A stretch of 64,000 bases of DNA, from positions 35,178,738 through 35,242,737 of the forward strand of contig NC_090996.1 of assembly GCF_041146395.1 (NCBI RefSeq), in the 5' to 3' direction. Position numbers and translations under genes: made by a program. Under the pieces are notes generated by a model. The model was not told the origin of the DNA, made no database searches, and saw nothing but the letters and a program-made list of their open reading frames with translations. This document shows, one piece after another, positions 37,201 to 47,988 of the stretch. How positions within the stretch are numbered: position 1 is the stretch's first letter; every line of letters starts with the position of its first letter. The stretch is from Eulemur rufifrons. Lineage: Eukaryota; Chordata; Mammalia; Primates; Lemuridae.

Positions 37201-37938
37201 CACACACAGAGCCCAGGTCACACACGTCCAGCAGTGCAGACCTGTCCACGCACACACACAGCCCAGGTCACACACGTCCAGCAGTGTGGACCTGTCCACA
37301 CACTCACTCACACACACACACACACACACACACAGAGCCCAGGTCACACACGTCCAGCAGTGCAGACCTGTCCACACACACACACACACACACACACAGA
37401 GCCCAGGTCACACACGTCCAGCAGTGCAGACCTGTCCACACACACACACACACACACACACAGAGCCCAGGTAACACACGTCCAGCAGTGCAGACCTGTC
37501 CCCACACACACACACACACACACAGCCCAGGTCACACACGTCCAGCAGTGCAGACCTGTCCACACACTCACACTCACACGCACACACACACAGAGCCCAG
37601 GTCACACACGTCCAGCAGTGCAGACCTGTCCACACACTCACACACACACACACACACACACACAGAGCCCAGGGCACACACGTCCAGCAGTGCAGACCTG
37701 TCCCCACACACACACACACACAGAGCCCAGGTCACACATGTCCAGCAGTGCAGACCTGTCCACACACACACACACACACACAGAGCCCAGGTCACACACG
37801 TCCAGCAGTGCAGACCTGTCCACACACACACACACACACACAGCCCAGGTCACACACGTCCAGCAGTGCAGACCTGTCCCCACACACACACACACACACA
37901 GAGCCCAGGTCACACACGTCCAGCAGTGCAGACCTGTC

Positions 37939-37973
<35 letters not shown>

Positions 37974-38288
37974 CCCAGGTAACACACGTCCAGCAGTGCA
38001 GACCTGTCCACACACTCACACTCACACACACAGAGCCCAGGTAACACACGTCCAGCAGTGCGGACCTGTCCACACACTCACTCACACACACACACACACA
38101 CACACACAGAGCCCAGGTCACACAAGTCCAGCAGTGCAGACCTGTCCCCACACACACACACACACACACACAGAGCCCAGGTCACACACGTCCAGCAGTG
38201 CGGACCTGTCCACACACTCACACTCACACGCACACACACACAGAGCCCAGGTCACACACGTCCAGCAGTGCAGACCTGTCCACACACT

Positions 38289-38319
<31 letters not shown>

Positions 38320-38685
38320 CCCAGGTAACACACGTCCAGCAGTGCGGACCTGTCCACACACACACACACACACACACACAGAGCCCAGGTCACACACGTC
38401 CAGCAGTGCAGACCTGTCCCCACACACACACACACACACACACACAGAGCCCAGGTCACACATGTCCAGCAGTGCAGACCTGTCCACACACACACACACA
38501 CACACACAGAGCCCAGGTCACACACGTCCAGCAGTGCGGACCTGTCCACACACTCACACTCACACGCACACACACACAGAGCCCAGGTCACACACGTCCA
38601 GCAGTGCAGACCTGTCCACACACTCACACACACACACACACACACACAGAGCCCAGGTAACACACGTCCAGCAGTGCGGACCTGT

Positions 38686-38719
<34 letters not shown>

Positions 38720-40013
38720 CCCAGGTCACACACGTCCAGCAGTGCAGACCTGTCCCCACACACACACACACACACACACAGAGCCCAGGTCACACATGTC
38801 CAGCAGTGCAGACCTGTCCACACACACACACACACACACAGAGCCCAGGTCACACACGTCCAGCAGTGCAGACCTCTCCACACACACTCACACACACACA
38901 GAGCCCAGGTAACACACGTCCAGCAGTGCGGACCTGTCCACACACTCACACTCACACACACACAGCCCAGGTCACACACGTCCAGCAGTGCGGACCTGTC
39001 CACACACTCACACACACACAGCCCAGGTCACACACGTCCAGCAGTGCGGACCTGTCCACACACTCACACACACACACAGAGCCCAGGTCACACACGTCCA
39101 GCAGTGCAGACCTGTCCACACACTCACACACACACAGCCCAGGTCACACACGTCCAGCAGTGCAGACCTGTCCCCACACACACACACACACACACACACA
39201 GAGCCCAGGTCACACATGTCCAGCAGTGCAGACCTCTCCACACACACTCACACACACACAGAGCCCAGGTCACACACGTCCAGCAGTGCGGACCTGTCCA
39301 CACACTCACATTTCGGTGTGCAGACCTGTACACTCAACGCACACAGTCCAGCACACACATCACAGATGTAAACACACACAGGGATGCCCTTACTGCGACC
39401 CCTCCTGGGTGCATAGGGCAGATGTGAGCACACATGGATGACCCCAGAGGGACCTGCCCACACGCACACCCAGCTGTGTGCACACGCACGCATGTACACA
39501 CCACAGCACCCAGGTCCCCACCTGCACGGAGACGCCCCAAGTTGCGCAAACCCTGACACATGGTACACTGAGGACCCAGGGCCGAAGCAGCCGCAGTGCG
39601 GGCCCCTCCCTGCCAGGATGCGCCCCCACCCCGGTGCAGGACTGAGCTTCCTGGGGGGGGCGAGGAAGGAGGCTGGTCGCCGCCGCCTCCTGGCCACGTC
39701 CCCACCGCCCCCAAGGAGCTCCGCAGGCCCGGGGGCGATCCCCGCCTGGCCCAGCAGGGACGCGCTCCCCGGGGAGGGCCCGGGCGAGGCGAGCACCCAC
39801 CTGGTGGTGCGTCTCACCCTCTACGTTGACGCCGTTGACCTCGACCAGGCGGTCCCCGGCGCGCAGCGCGGCCGCCTCGGCCGGGGAGCCCGGCTCCACG
39901 CGCCGGATGAACTGCCCGCGACGGCCCTTCTCGCCGTGCAGGTGGAAGCCGTAGCCCTGCTCGCCGCGCACCAGGCGGCACAGGCGCGGCCGCAGCGCCT
40001 CCGGCGCGGCCAT
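28261..40013 (-). CDS. SLC9A3R2: Na+/H+ exchange regulatory cofactor NHE-RF2 (two-PDZ scaffold)
   Basis: Scaffold that links membrane proteins with PDZ-binding tails (NHE3, CFTR, podocalyxin, several receptors) to ezrin/radixin/moesin and actin under the apical membrane. Coding exons on the minus strand: 39801-40013, 35331-35531, 29816-29995, 29417-29570, 29299-29342, 28658-28720, 28261-28419. Total 1014 nt, 337 aa, the same length as human. PDZ1 spans roughly residues 9-90 with the carboxylate loop GYGF at 20-23. PDZ2 spans roughly 148-230 with GYGF at 160-163. A Ser/Pro/Thr-rich linker follows, then the C-terminal ezrin-binding tail ending [11 protein letters not shown]. All splice sites are GT-AG and the phases close. 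The start ATG is in a CpG-rich region with good context (GCGGCCATGG). No damage seen. Confidence 0.97.
28793..28833. repeat. Interrupted CA microsatellite in SLC9A3R2 intron 5
   Basis: CACACA runs broken by CGCA and CGTGTGCA; lies about 70 bp upstream (transcript sense) of exon 6, outside the acceptor tract. Confidence 0.9.
30712..30759. repeat. Compound trinucleotide repeat (GGT)11(GGC)5
   Basis: Eleven perfect GGT units (30712-30744) followed by five GGC units (30745-30759). In the transcribed sense of SLC9A3R2 this reads (GCC)5(ACC)11. It lies in an intron, so no amino-acid run is made. Confidence 0.95.
34073..34488. mobile_element. hAT-type DNA transposon remnant (non-autonomous)
   Basis: The ends CTGCGGTCCCCAG and TTGGGACCACTG are imperfect inverted repeats of the CAGNGGTCC kind. 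The interior wording (CTGTCAGGAACTGGGCTGCACAGCAGG, CTCCGCCTCCTGTCAGATCAGC, GCGCTGGGGAGCGCTGCGAATACAGATTATC) is that of a common old mammalian hAT repeat; the family name was not fixed. Flanking 8-mers CGCTAGAG (34065-34072) and CTCTAAAG (34489-34496) match at 6 of 8 positions and fit the hAT target preference nTCTAGAn. No transposase coding. Confidence 0.8.
36440..36605 (+). mobile_element. MIR-like ancient SINE
   Basis: Recognised from TGTGTGACCCAGAGAAGTC and CTTTCCTCATCTGTAAACAG, the typical MIR core and 3' wording. Diverged; limits approximate. Confidence 0.6.
37190..39312. repeat. Minisatellite, about 33 units of 55-75 bp with embedded (CA)n, showing higher-order structure
   Basis: Each unit has a constant core GAGCCCAGGTCACACACGTCC, then AGCAGTGCAGACCTGTCC, then a variable CA run (about 8-30 bases, sometimes with CTCACACTCACACGCA). 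I counted about 33 copies of the core. Unit variants (GTAACAC versus GTCACAC, CATGTCC versus CACGTCC, GCGGACC versus GCAGACC, CTGTCCCCAC versus CTGTCCACAC) recur in the same order with a spacing of 332-336 bp between 38,201 and about 38,870. This is a five-unit higher-order repeat. A partial third copy begins near 37,550. The CA runs contain no stop codons in several frames, which creates long meaningless open frames on both strands. Confidence 0.95.
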
Positions 40014-40330
40014 GGCGCCCGCTGCCCACCGCTGGCCCCGCGCTCCCGGCCCTCGCCCGCAAGCAGGGGCGCAGGGGCGGCGCGGGGACCGGTGGTGGCC
40101 TCGGCGGCTCCGCTGGCTCGCGTCGCCTCCGGCTCTGGCTGGGGCTCGGCTGCGGCGCCGCCCCCGCGCCCGCCCCTTCCCCGCCCCCGCCGGCCGCCCC
40201 CGCCCCGGGCCGCGCCAGCGCCGCAGCCCCCGCCTCCGCGCCCGCCGGCCAAGGGGGCTGCGCAGAGGCTGCGGGGCCGGCACCCCCGAGCCACTGGGAG
40301 TCCCTCTACCTCGCCCTTACTCTGGGCAAC
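40014..40330 (-). promoter_or_regulatory. SLC9A3R2: CpG-rich promoter and 5'UTR of SLC9A3R2
   Basis: Directly upstream of the start codon is about 300 bp of extreme GC content with many CpG dinucleotides and GC boxes (CCGCCCC and GGGGGCG forms), without a TATA box. The exact start site cannot be placed. Confidence 0.7.
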
Positions 40331-42899
40331 CTCCTTGGCGCCAGCGCCTTTGCCTTCTATGCCAGGCACATTTATTGGATACCTACTGTATGCGTTCACG
40401 ACAGGAAGGCAGGTTCTTGATGTGGGGGACAGTTTGGAGAAAGGGTCCCCAGGCCGAAAGACCCCACACAGGGACCAAAGTGTTAAGAACAGGGACTGCA
40501 GCCCGTCTCACCTTCCTCAGGAAGCCCTCTCCCCGCCCCTCCAACCCCCCTGCCTGCTCCCACTCTGCTGTCCCTGTATCTGGATCCCTCCTGCAGCCAA
40601 GCTGCCCTGGCCCATTTGCAAGAGGGCAAAGAGGGCTTTAGCACGCACCAGCCTCTCCCTGGACCCTGGAGGCCAGTGACCAGTGACTCCCTGACCTTCC
40701 CAGGGAATGTCTGGGCTATCTGCAATGCATGTCCATTCCCTCCCTTTGCTGGGGCCACTCACCTGTGTTCCAGTCCCCCCAGGTCTGTGACTTCGCAATC
40801 CCAGGCTTGTGCAAGGCTGGGGCAAGGATGAGTTCGTCTGGCTGAAACCTGAGGGTCTTTGCTACTCTCCTCCTGACCTGGGATGAACTGCCCTGAGAAC
40901 TCTGGCCTCTAGGCTGTGGGCAGTGGTCCGCGGACACAGGAGCTACTCCACATTAAGCGGATGCCTGCAGCCCCCCACCCCCCGCAAGCCTCCAGCCGTC
41001 CACTTCCCCCAGCCTCTGCCTCCCCAAGCATGAGTGTCCCCTCTTCCCCAACTAGACAATACTAATCACAGTGGAGAGTCATCATGCACTGCCGTGCCTC
41101 TCTGAGTGCATTTTATCTGGAACAACTTAGGGGGCCAGGCCATTTTACAGATCAGGAAACAGGTCTGGAGAGGGAGGAGGCCTGAGACTGTGAGATTCAG
41201 AGTCTTCGCTGTGGAGCTCTTTCTCAGTCTCAGATACAGGAAGATGGCTAAGTCCCAGGCCCAGATTGTCCACCCCCAGCCTGGCCAGGCCCCCTGCACA
41301 TACCTGGTACCCAGGGCTCAGGCCCAGCCAGCCAAGACAATTCCCCATGTGTGCAGGAAAAGCAGGCTTGGCTCAGTCCTGCCCTCTCTGTCCTCTCTCC
41401 AGTGCCCTTGGTCTGGGCTCCCCAGGCCCCACCCAAGAGCAGGGCCTGCCTCTGGGCAGCCTCCTGGGACATGGCCCCCTGGGTGCCCACACCGGAGCAG
41501 CTGCCCCTAAAAGCCACTTAGGCAGAGGCTGAATGGCTGCTCCCCCACCCCCACCTCTGCAATTCCTGGTGGAGACTGCCATAGGCTCCGGCCTGGCTGG
41601 CCAAGTCCATCTGTCTGCCTGTCCAGAGGATGGATGCCTTTCTGTACCCAGCCTAGTGCTGCTGCCCTTGGAGACCATGAGGATGGGTGTGGCAGTGTGG
41701 CCCACCCTATACCCCACACACCACACACACCCAGGTGGAGCCCAGGGGTCATCCCACAGCAACCAGGCCCACCCCAAAGCTTCCAGCCTGTAGCTTTGTG
41801 GCCACATGAGACTCCAGGGAGGTGGCTAGATGCAAAATCCCCAGACCAGCAGGCGAGGGAAGGGCCCCAGGTCCCCTGAGTCAGGGGGCTTGCAGAACTC
41901 TTCCCCTACTCCTTAGGGCAGACTCTCTTGATCAGCCTTGAGCCCTCACCAGCCTTCTGCAGCCCAAGACTCAGCTGCATCTTCCCGCCTGTGTCTGAAG
42001 ATGGGATGGGGAACAACGCTAATGGAGGGAAGGTAGCCAGGGACATGAGGTCACAGCCCGGGCCAGGAACCAAGGAAGTAGCATGCAGGACACTGCAGTT
42101 ACAGAGTAACAGAGGAGTTCCTAAAGCAAACGGGCAGCTGAAGAAGTACCAAGGAAGGTAACAGAGTAACAAAGGCAACATCATAGAGGGACAAGGCTGG
42201 GTAGCAAAGGAAGTGGGCACCCAGTGAAGTAGGTAACAACAACAGGGTAAGTAAAGGCAGGCAGAAAAGAGCCAGAGGTAACAATGTCAGGGTGGCAGCA
42301 AGATCAGTGAGAGAGGCTAGAGTGAGGTGTGGAGAGCTAGAGGACCAGGTGAGGAGGGTGACCCAGCACTCTCATGGGCAAACCCTCCCAGTCCTGGCTC
42401 TGAGACCGACCTTGGGCACGACAGGGCCCGTGACAGAGGTGTGGAGGTGTGGGAGACAGGGGAGGCAAAGGCCTCGCGGTGGGGACTTGGGAGGTGTCCG
42501 GAGCTCTAGGCTGTTTGGAGTCTCCGAGAATGGGAAGGGAAGGATGGGCTTTCTTTTGCTGGTTCTGCAGGGTGTGGATGGGGTGACCCGGGCCCCCAAG
42601 CCAGCTGCAGGAGTGAAGGAGGGTAAGTCAGGGGCAATCAGAGGCCTGGGAGAGTCCCCCATCCACTCCATCCCCTAAAGCCACCCCTGCCAACTTGCTA
42701 CCGAGGCGTTTGTCCCCTCTGCGACAGAGGGAGAGCAGGCTTCAGTCTTTCCCTCCCCTGGCTTGTCGGAGGGTCCCCCAAGGGTGGGGATTGTCCCCGT
42801 GCTCCTGTCGGCAGGGGGCTTTCCTCTGAGCACTGAACCCGCATCCCTCCGGCGAGGCACCAGCGATCCGTACGGAAATGAGATGTGGCCGTGGGCAGG

Positions 42900-43400
42900 G
42901 CCCGGGTCCCATCTGGGGTGGAGCCGCGAGTCCGACGCCCCAGTAGTGGTCCAGAGCTTCCCGGGCCGGCGCCGCCTCCCGGTGGGCGTTAAGGGCCCGG
43001 ACCTCGCCAAGGCCTCCTCTCGCAGCCTACGCCGAGCTCTCAGGCTCGGAAGGGGCAGGCGGGGCCCGTGCGACGGAAGCAGGGAGGAGACCAACTGAGA
43101 CCAGAGGCGGGAGGGGACAGAAGGGGAGAAATGGCGAGGACTCGGCCCAAGGAGGAGGAGGAGGGGCGGGAACAGCCGCGGAGAACCGCGCGCCCTGCCC
43201 CCAATGCCCGCGCTGGCTCCGCCCCCGAGCAGGGCCCGCCCAGCGTTGGCCACGCCCACCACCCGCTTTGTGCCCCGCCCATCGCTGGAGGCGCACGTCG
43301 GCGGCTGTCGCAGGGAACCGCGGCCGCGCAGCGCCACCTGGCGGGAGTTGCCGGGGTTGCGGGGTCCAAGCCCCCCTGGCTACGACCTGATCCAGTCCTG
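42900..43400. promoter_or_regulatory. Orphan CpG-rich patch (possible enhancer, insulator or non-coding promoter)
   Basis: Clear local rise in CpG density (for example GCCGGCGCCGCC, GAACCGCGCGCCC, GGAACCGCGGCCGCGCAGCGCC) flanked by CpG-poor DNA. It is about 3 kb from either neighbouring promoter and not next to any coding exon. It carries GC boxes (CCCCGCCC, CCGCCCC) and a good CTCF-type motif at 43,329-43,345. Confidence 0.6.
43329..43345 (-). promoter_or_regulatory. Candidate CTCF site
   Basis: The minus strand reads CCCGCCAGGTGGCGCTG, which fits the CTCF core CCASYAGRKGGCRS with one change. It sits in an intergenic CpG-rich patch. Motif only; no occupancy evidence. Confidence 0.5.
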
Positions 43401-45115
43401 CCGGGTGGGGATTGGGGTGAGGTCGGAGCCCCAAGGGCATGGTGGGGTGGTAGCTCGAGGGGAGAAGCCTAATCGGCCCTGCCCCCCTACATTGGACCTG
43501 GCACCAACCTCTCTGGGCTGGGGTACCTCCCAGCAACATGAAATCTAAGCCCTTCAAAAAGCGTCCCAGCACTTGTGACCAAACATTTGAGGACCACTCG
43601 GCACCTGGTGCTGGCAAGTACTGGGGAAACGTCGCTGAGACCCTGGGAAACAGGGCTTTGTGCAACTCAGCCTCAGCTAGGGCAGCCCGAGGAGGGGCAT
43701 TTGGGTGGGCGTCCTTCAGGGTGGGAGCTCCTGGGCTGTCCTGGAATCTACCTGGGGCTCCTGCAGGCTGAGGCAGGAGGGAGGGGGCAACGGGATGGGG
43801 GACAGGGTCAGCCTTGTGGCCCATCCCGAGGGCATGGATACTGTCCCATAGGCAGAGGGGAGCGCTTGAGGAGTTGTGCATTTGGGGATGACAAGATCAG
43901 GACATCCACGTTCCTAAAGGTCAGGTTCCGTGAGGAGCAGGGCAGGAGTGGGGGAGGAGTGAGCTTGGAGGGAGGAGAACAGGTCGACCCAAGGGGTCTG
44001 TGTCTACTTCTTCCTCCAGTGCAGACCCTGGGAGAGGGCTGGGTGGACTCAAGGTAAATGCATTTAGGGGCCCATGGAATGGGTGGAGGAAACAGGAGCA
44101 TTCTCACTTGGGGTCAGCTAGGGAGAAGGATGCGCCCAGGACATCAAAAGGAATGGCCAGCAAGGGATGAAGGGCAGGAGCATGAGAGCTGGCTCCACAG
44201 GGGCACCTCTGGGACCACCCTTCCTCCAGCCCTTGCTTGGTGGCCCCAAGGGGAGACCCTGCACAAGGCCAAGGGAGGGCTCCAAGGGCAGATGGCATCA
44301 GGGCACATGACCCTGGCCGTTTGAGGTCCAGGCCAGTCGTAGGAGTCAGAAGCCTATTAAAGAGCATTGGAGAGAGAGCAGGAGAGTGAGGGGGAACCAG
44401 AGGGGGCCGTAAGGGAAGGCCTTGGCATTCAAGATGGCACAGTGCGTGCGTGTGGGGCTGGAGCCACGGCCTGGAAATGCAGAGGGTACGAGGTGGAGGG
44501 GCTCTTGGGGAAGGGAGGGGACAGCTGTGGACAGGAGGAAGGTGTGGCATGAAGGGGGGGGCCCTACCTCTTCTCCCAAAGCCCTTGGCTGAGGGGAGAG
44601 AGGGGGCTCAAAGAGATCCAGGTTTGAAATGAATGCTGGGAGATGGGGGAAAGGGGGAAGTCCACACTGGGGAGGGGGACACTGTCCCCAGCCAAGCCAG
44701 AGGACACAGGGGGCCCCCTGGGGGGCTCCTAGGAGGCTGCGTTGAGGAGTCCTGGCTTTTCCCCTTCTATACAGCTGGGTGGATGGAGGCAGGGCCCAGG
44801 GTCTGTCCAGCTGCTCCCCTCAAGGAGTTCCTGGGGTCGTCAGCCCTGGGACCTGGTCTGACGACCCACCCCAAACGGGAGAGTGCGGCATTGGCTGAGG
44901 GGACCAGACCCAGCAGCGTCTCTGCCTGGCTCCCCTCTTCCGTCCCCAGGGACATGCGGATGGCTGCGGGGCGACGCGGTCCACAGCTCAGTCCGCGAGG
45001 GCCCGTGACATTTGCCAGGGCGTGGGCGCGGCTTGTTTGCGCCCCGAAGCGAGATGGCAAAGTACACAGCGCGGAGGAAAAGGGTCACACGCGGGGGCGC
45101 AGGAATCAGGCGGGT

Positions 45116-45121
45116 TTTATT
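45116..45121 (-). terminator. NPW: NPW poly(A) signal (AATAAA on the minus strand)
   Basis: TTTATT on the plus strand reads AATAAA in the NPW transcript sense, about 105 nt after the stop codon at 45224-45226. Confidence 0.8.
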
Positions 45122-45223
45122 GACCAGACGGCCGTCCTGGCCAGAGCTGCGAGCTGCGCGCCCGGGAAGCGGCAGCTACTCCTCCGGGGTCAGGCGCGGG
45201 GGCGCGGCGGGGAGGGGAAGCTC

Positions 45224-45962
45224 TCAGGGCGACCCTGCGGCCAGGCGGGGCCGGCGAAGGCGGTTTGCTGCAGGGGCCATGGCTGGGCGGGAGACGCGTC
45301 TCCGAAGGCTCTAGAAAGAACAGAGCAGGTCCGTGGGGAGGGGGCCGTGCGCACCCCATTGCCGCCCGGGCCGCTAGGGTAGAGGCTGCTCCGGGAAGGC
45401 CCTTCTCAGCGCCGAGTGGAGGATAGAGGGGCCGGAGGTTGCCCCGTGGACGCGCGGACGTGTGCTCCGGGCTCAGACCCCCGAGACTCCTGCCCCAGAC
45501 CCCCGAGACTCCTGCCCGCTGCCAACCCGGCCTCCTTCCTCCCCCCACGTACCTGGCCCGCTCTGCGAAGGTCCAGGAGTGGGGGCCCAACCGCGGCTCC
45601 GGCTCCAGGGCGCGCGGGCTCCGGGGCGCACGGACGGGGAGCCCAGCCGGGGAGCTCCCGCGTCGCGCGTCCCACGGCTCCTGAGGCCCGGAGGGATACA
45701 GGAGAGCATCGCGGGCGGCGGGCCCCGGGGAGAGGTTGTCCCAGCCGAGGGGCCCAGCGGCTGCGGGCAGCGCGCGGCGCCACAGGTAGGGCGAGCGGCG
45801 CAGCCCCATGAGCAGGCCGGCGGCGCGGCCCACCGTGTGGTATCGGGGACTCGCCACGTGCTTGTACCAGGCGCCCGCCGGCGGCAGCACGAGCGGGAGC
45901 AGCAGCAGCGCGAGCAGCCGCCGGCTCGCAGGAGCCCCCCGCACCCCCCGGCCCTGCGCCAG
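45224..45962 (-). CDS. NPW: Prepro-neuropeptide W, initiated at a CTG codon
   Basis: Precursor of neuropeptide W, ligand of NPBWR1/NPBWR2, active in feeding and endocrine control. Coding exons on the minus strand: 45553-45962 and 45224-45308; 495 nt, 164 aa (human 165). Residues 1-31 form a signal peptide with a Leu-rich core ([18 protein letters not shown]). Mature NPW begins at W32 ([18 protein letters not shown]). NPW-23 ends before the dibasic RR at 55-56, and NPW-30 ends at W61 before the RR at 62-63. No in-frame ATG exists upstream of the peptide: the frame is open for at least 195 nt upstream of the CTG at 45962-45960 without a Met codon. The CTG has a strong context (GCCCTGG) and aligns with the human initiator, which I recall is also CTG. 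Exon 2 has a doubled acceptor TAGAG; only the second AG keeps the conserved frame. Confidence 0.92.
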
Positions 45963-46096
45963 GGCGCTCACGTCGACGGCCGCCCGGCAGGGCGGGCCAG
46001 GAACCGACTCGGCTGGGTCTGGGCGCGCCCCGAAATTGGGGCGTCGGGGAGCCGGAGCGCGAGAGGCTGGAAGTGAGCAGTGGTCCCGGCGGGTCC

Positions 46097-46104
46097 AGCT
46101 ATAA
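46097..46104 (-). promoter_or_regulatory. NPW: TATA-like element of the NPW promoter
   Basis: The minus strand reads TTATAGCT, with a GC box (GGGGCGGGG) just upstream at about 46,110-46,120. It would place the start near 46,070, giving a leader of about 110 nt before the CTG. A moderate match only. Confidence 0.45.
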
Positions 46105-46844
46105 CTGCTTGGTGGCCCCGCCCCGCGCGCCCCCGCAGTACCCGCTGGGATCCCCACAGGTGGGGGCGGGGATGAAGAGGGAGCGCGGGCTGTGGGGCGG
46201 GGACGCGGTTCCGGAGCACCTTACTGAGTGGGCCTCGCCAGAGCTGGTCTTGAGCTCCCCCGGGGGCGCCTCCCCTTCTTGTCCGCCTACTCCCGCAGAG
46301 ATGGAACTACCAGGAAGGCAGTCTGGGACCATGAGCCTCAGGGACCAAGCATGGGGGTAGGGGCGAGGGGACGTCCCTCGGCCAGACCCCTGCAGGTGGG
46401 GCCCGGGCAGAGCCAAGCCCGAAGGCTGGCAGAGTCCCAGTGGGATGACGCAGGAGAGCTGATTGGGAAGCCCTGGGCACCATTCAAGACCATTCTGTGT
46501 GGCTTCTCCCCTGAAGGCTGTCCCTTGTCTTTGCCTAACACAGCTCTCAAATCTGTGCCCACACCTGTCCTGTCCTGCCACCCCTAGCTTCTCCCACCAA
46601 GCCCCTTCCCCACTGCAGCCGGATGGAGACTTGGAAACCTCAAGCTGGATACACAGCTGTCCCTGAGGTGAGCGGTTCTCCAGCCCCTCCTCACACCTCC
46701 GGCCCTGGCAGGACAGGATAAGACCCTGCAACCTACAGGCCTCCTGAGGTCAGTCCCCTCCCCCACAGAACACTTTCTCATCCAGTCTCAATTTTTTGTC
46801 TGAACCAACAACCTGTGATTTTGCTGCCTCTGTGTCTCTATGCT

Positions 46845-46925
46845 TAGAACATCCTTCCCTCCTTTTCAACTTGGCAAACTCCTACTCATCTTTCAGGACT
46901 CTGCTTAAATGGCCCTGGTCTGAAT
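46845..46925. mobile_element. L2-like LINE fragment
   Basis: Wording GAACATCCTTCCCTCC...CAAACTCCTACTCATC...TTCAGGACTCTGCTTAAATG is typical of L2 3' ends. Short and diverged. Confidence 0.55.
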
Positions 46926-47534
46926 AGTCCCCCCAGGATTCCTCCTGGCCTGCCTGGGCTTAACAATCCCCACCCAGAGGGCAGACTCCTAGCAGGTGCA
47001 AATTTTATTTTGAGGATGAATCCAGCCCTCAAAATAATCAGGCTTCCCCTCCCACAGCAACCACACCATTCATGGGCCACCCTCCAGGTCCAAGACACCA
47101 GGGATCTTGTTTGGGATCATCACGACATGTCTTATTTTGACCTCCAGACGATGCCATGGGTGGGACTATTACTGATTCCATTTTACCAATGGGAAAACTA
47201 AGGCCTGGGCAGAATTGGCTTACCCCAGATCATCTGCTGGATAAGTGGTGGGGGTTGGAGGGATGGGACATCCTAGACCCCCCACACAAGCCTTGGTTTA
47301 AGGGAATGAGGGATCCGGGTTGAGAGGGGTAGAGGAGGGGTGGGGGCAGAGGAAGGCACCTGGGTGGGTCTGGCGGTCCCTGAGGAGGTTTAGAACCAGC
47401 AGCAGTTCTCCCCTCAAACGCCACACAGAACTGGGGAGACGTGGGCCGTGGGGTCTGGTGGCCAGGTTCAAAATCTGACCCAGGCTTGACAGTGGTAGGT
47501 GCAGGGGAGAGGGTAAGTGCCCCAACCTCTCCTG

Positions 47535-47668
47535 CCTCAGTTTCCTGATTTGAAACCTGGGAGCAATAATAGTGGCCACTTCATCATCTTGTTGTGAGCA
47601 TTGATGATCCAGTCCTGGGTCTTGGAACCGTGCCTGGCAGCCAGTAGGCACTCAATAAATGTCTGCAG
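47535..47668 (+). mobile_element. MIR SINE remnant
   Basis: CCTCAGTTTCCTGATTTG at one end and GTGCCTGGCAGCCAGTAGGC followed by ACTCAATAAATGT at the other, in the MIR sense orientation. Confidence 0.75.
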
Positions 47669-47988
47669 CTAGGAGCTATTGTTGCTTTCCCAGAGGCTGA
47701 CCAACCCCCCAGCCTGCCAGTGAAGACACTTTGATGGGGGGACGGGGTAGGGGATGCAGACGGAGCTGTTAGCGTGCCTGGAGGACCACAGGGACCAGGG
47801 GCCGCTGCAGCAGAAAGCTACCACCCACCGCCCCCATAGGGCTCCCCTGGGGCCCCTTGTCCTGGAGAGCCACCTGGAGTGTGCAGTGGGCGGACAGTAC
47901 AGCACGACACAGCACGGGGGTCCCCTGCCAAGGGGAGGTGGATGCTCCTGGAACCCTGGGGAACTACAGTCCAGCCCGGGGAGGGCCT

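Larger units (their letters stand above)
35532..39800 (-). other. SLC9A3R2: SLC9A3R2 intron 1
   Basis: 4.3-kb intron (minus-strand donor GTGGGT at 39800, acceptor AG at 35532-35533). Half of it is the 37,190-39,312 minisatellite. An MIR-like ancient SINE lies near 36,440-36,605. No further exon seen. Confidence 0.8.
40331..45095. other. Intergenic region between SLC9A3R2 and NPW
   Basis: No exon of a recognised gene. Contains scattered ancient repeat wording (for example CATTTTACAGATCAGGAAACAGG near 41,140, MIR-like), an irregular cluster of GTAAC motifs at 42,090-42,290, and a CpG-rich patch at about 42,900-43,400. Open frames here have no recognisable domains. Confidence 0.6.

Noticed and set aside
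37190..39312. CRISPR-like appearance: constant core separated by variable spacers
   Set aside because: The spacers are all CA runs of different length, the genome is a primate, and no cas genes are present. It is a minisatellite.
37149..39441. Very long open frames (up to 409 codons, His-Thr or Cys-Val repeats) on both strands
   Set aside because: They arise because CA/TG runs contain no stop codons. There is no codon bias, start context or homology, and the region is an intronic minisatellite.
39438..40679. 413-codon plus-strand open frame antisense to SLC9A3R2 exon 1
   Set aside because: It is the shadow of a GC-rich exon and promoter on the opposite strand; the product is Pro/Arg-rich with no recognisable domain.
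45302..45312. First of the two tandem acceptors (TAG) for NPW exon 2
   Set aside because: Using it shifts the frame and loses the conserved C-terminus. Using the AG two bases later keeps it. Minor use cannot be excluded.
45117..46157. 346-codon minus-strand frame as a single-exon NPW protein
   Set aside because: It begins at GTG, reads through a good donor (GTACGT at 45552), and only the two-exon model reproduces the conserved C-terminal LRR-VSRPA segment.
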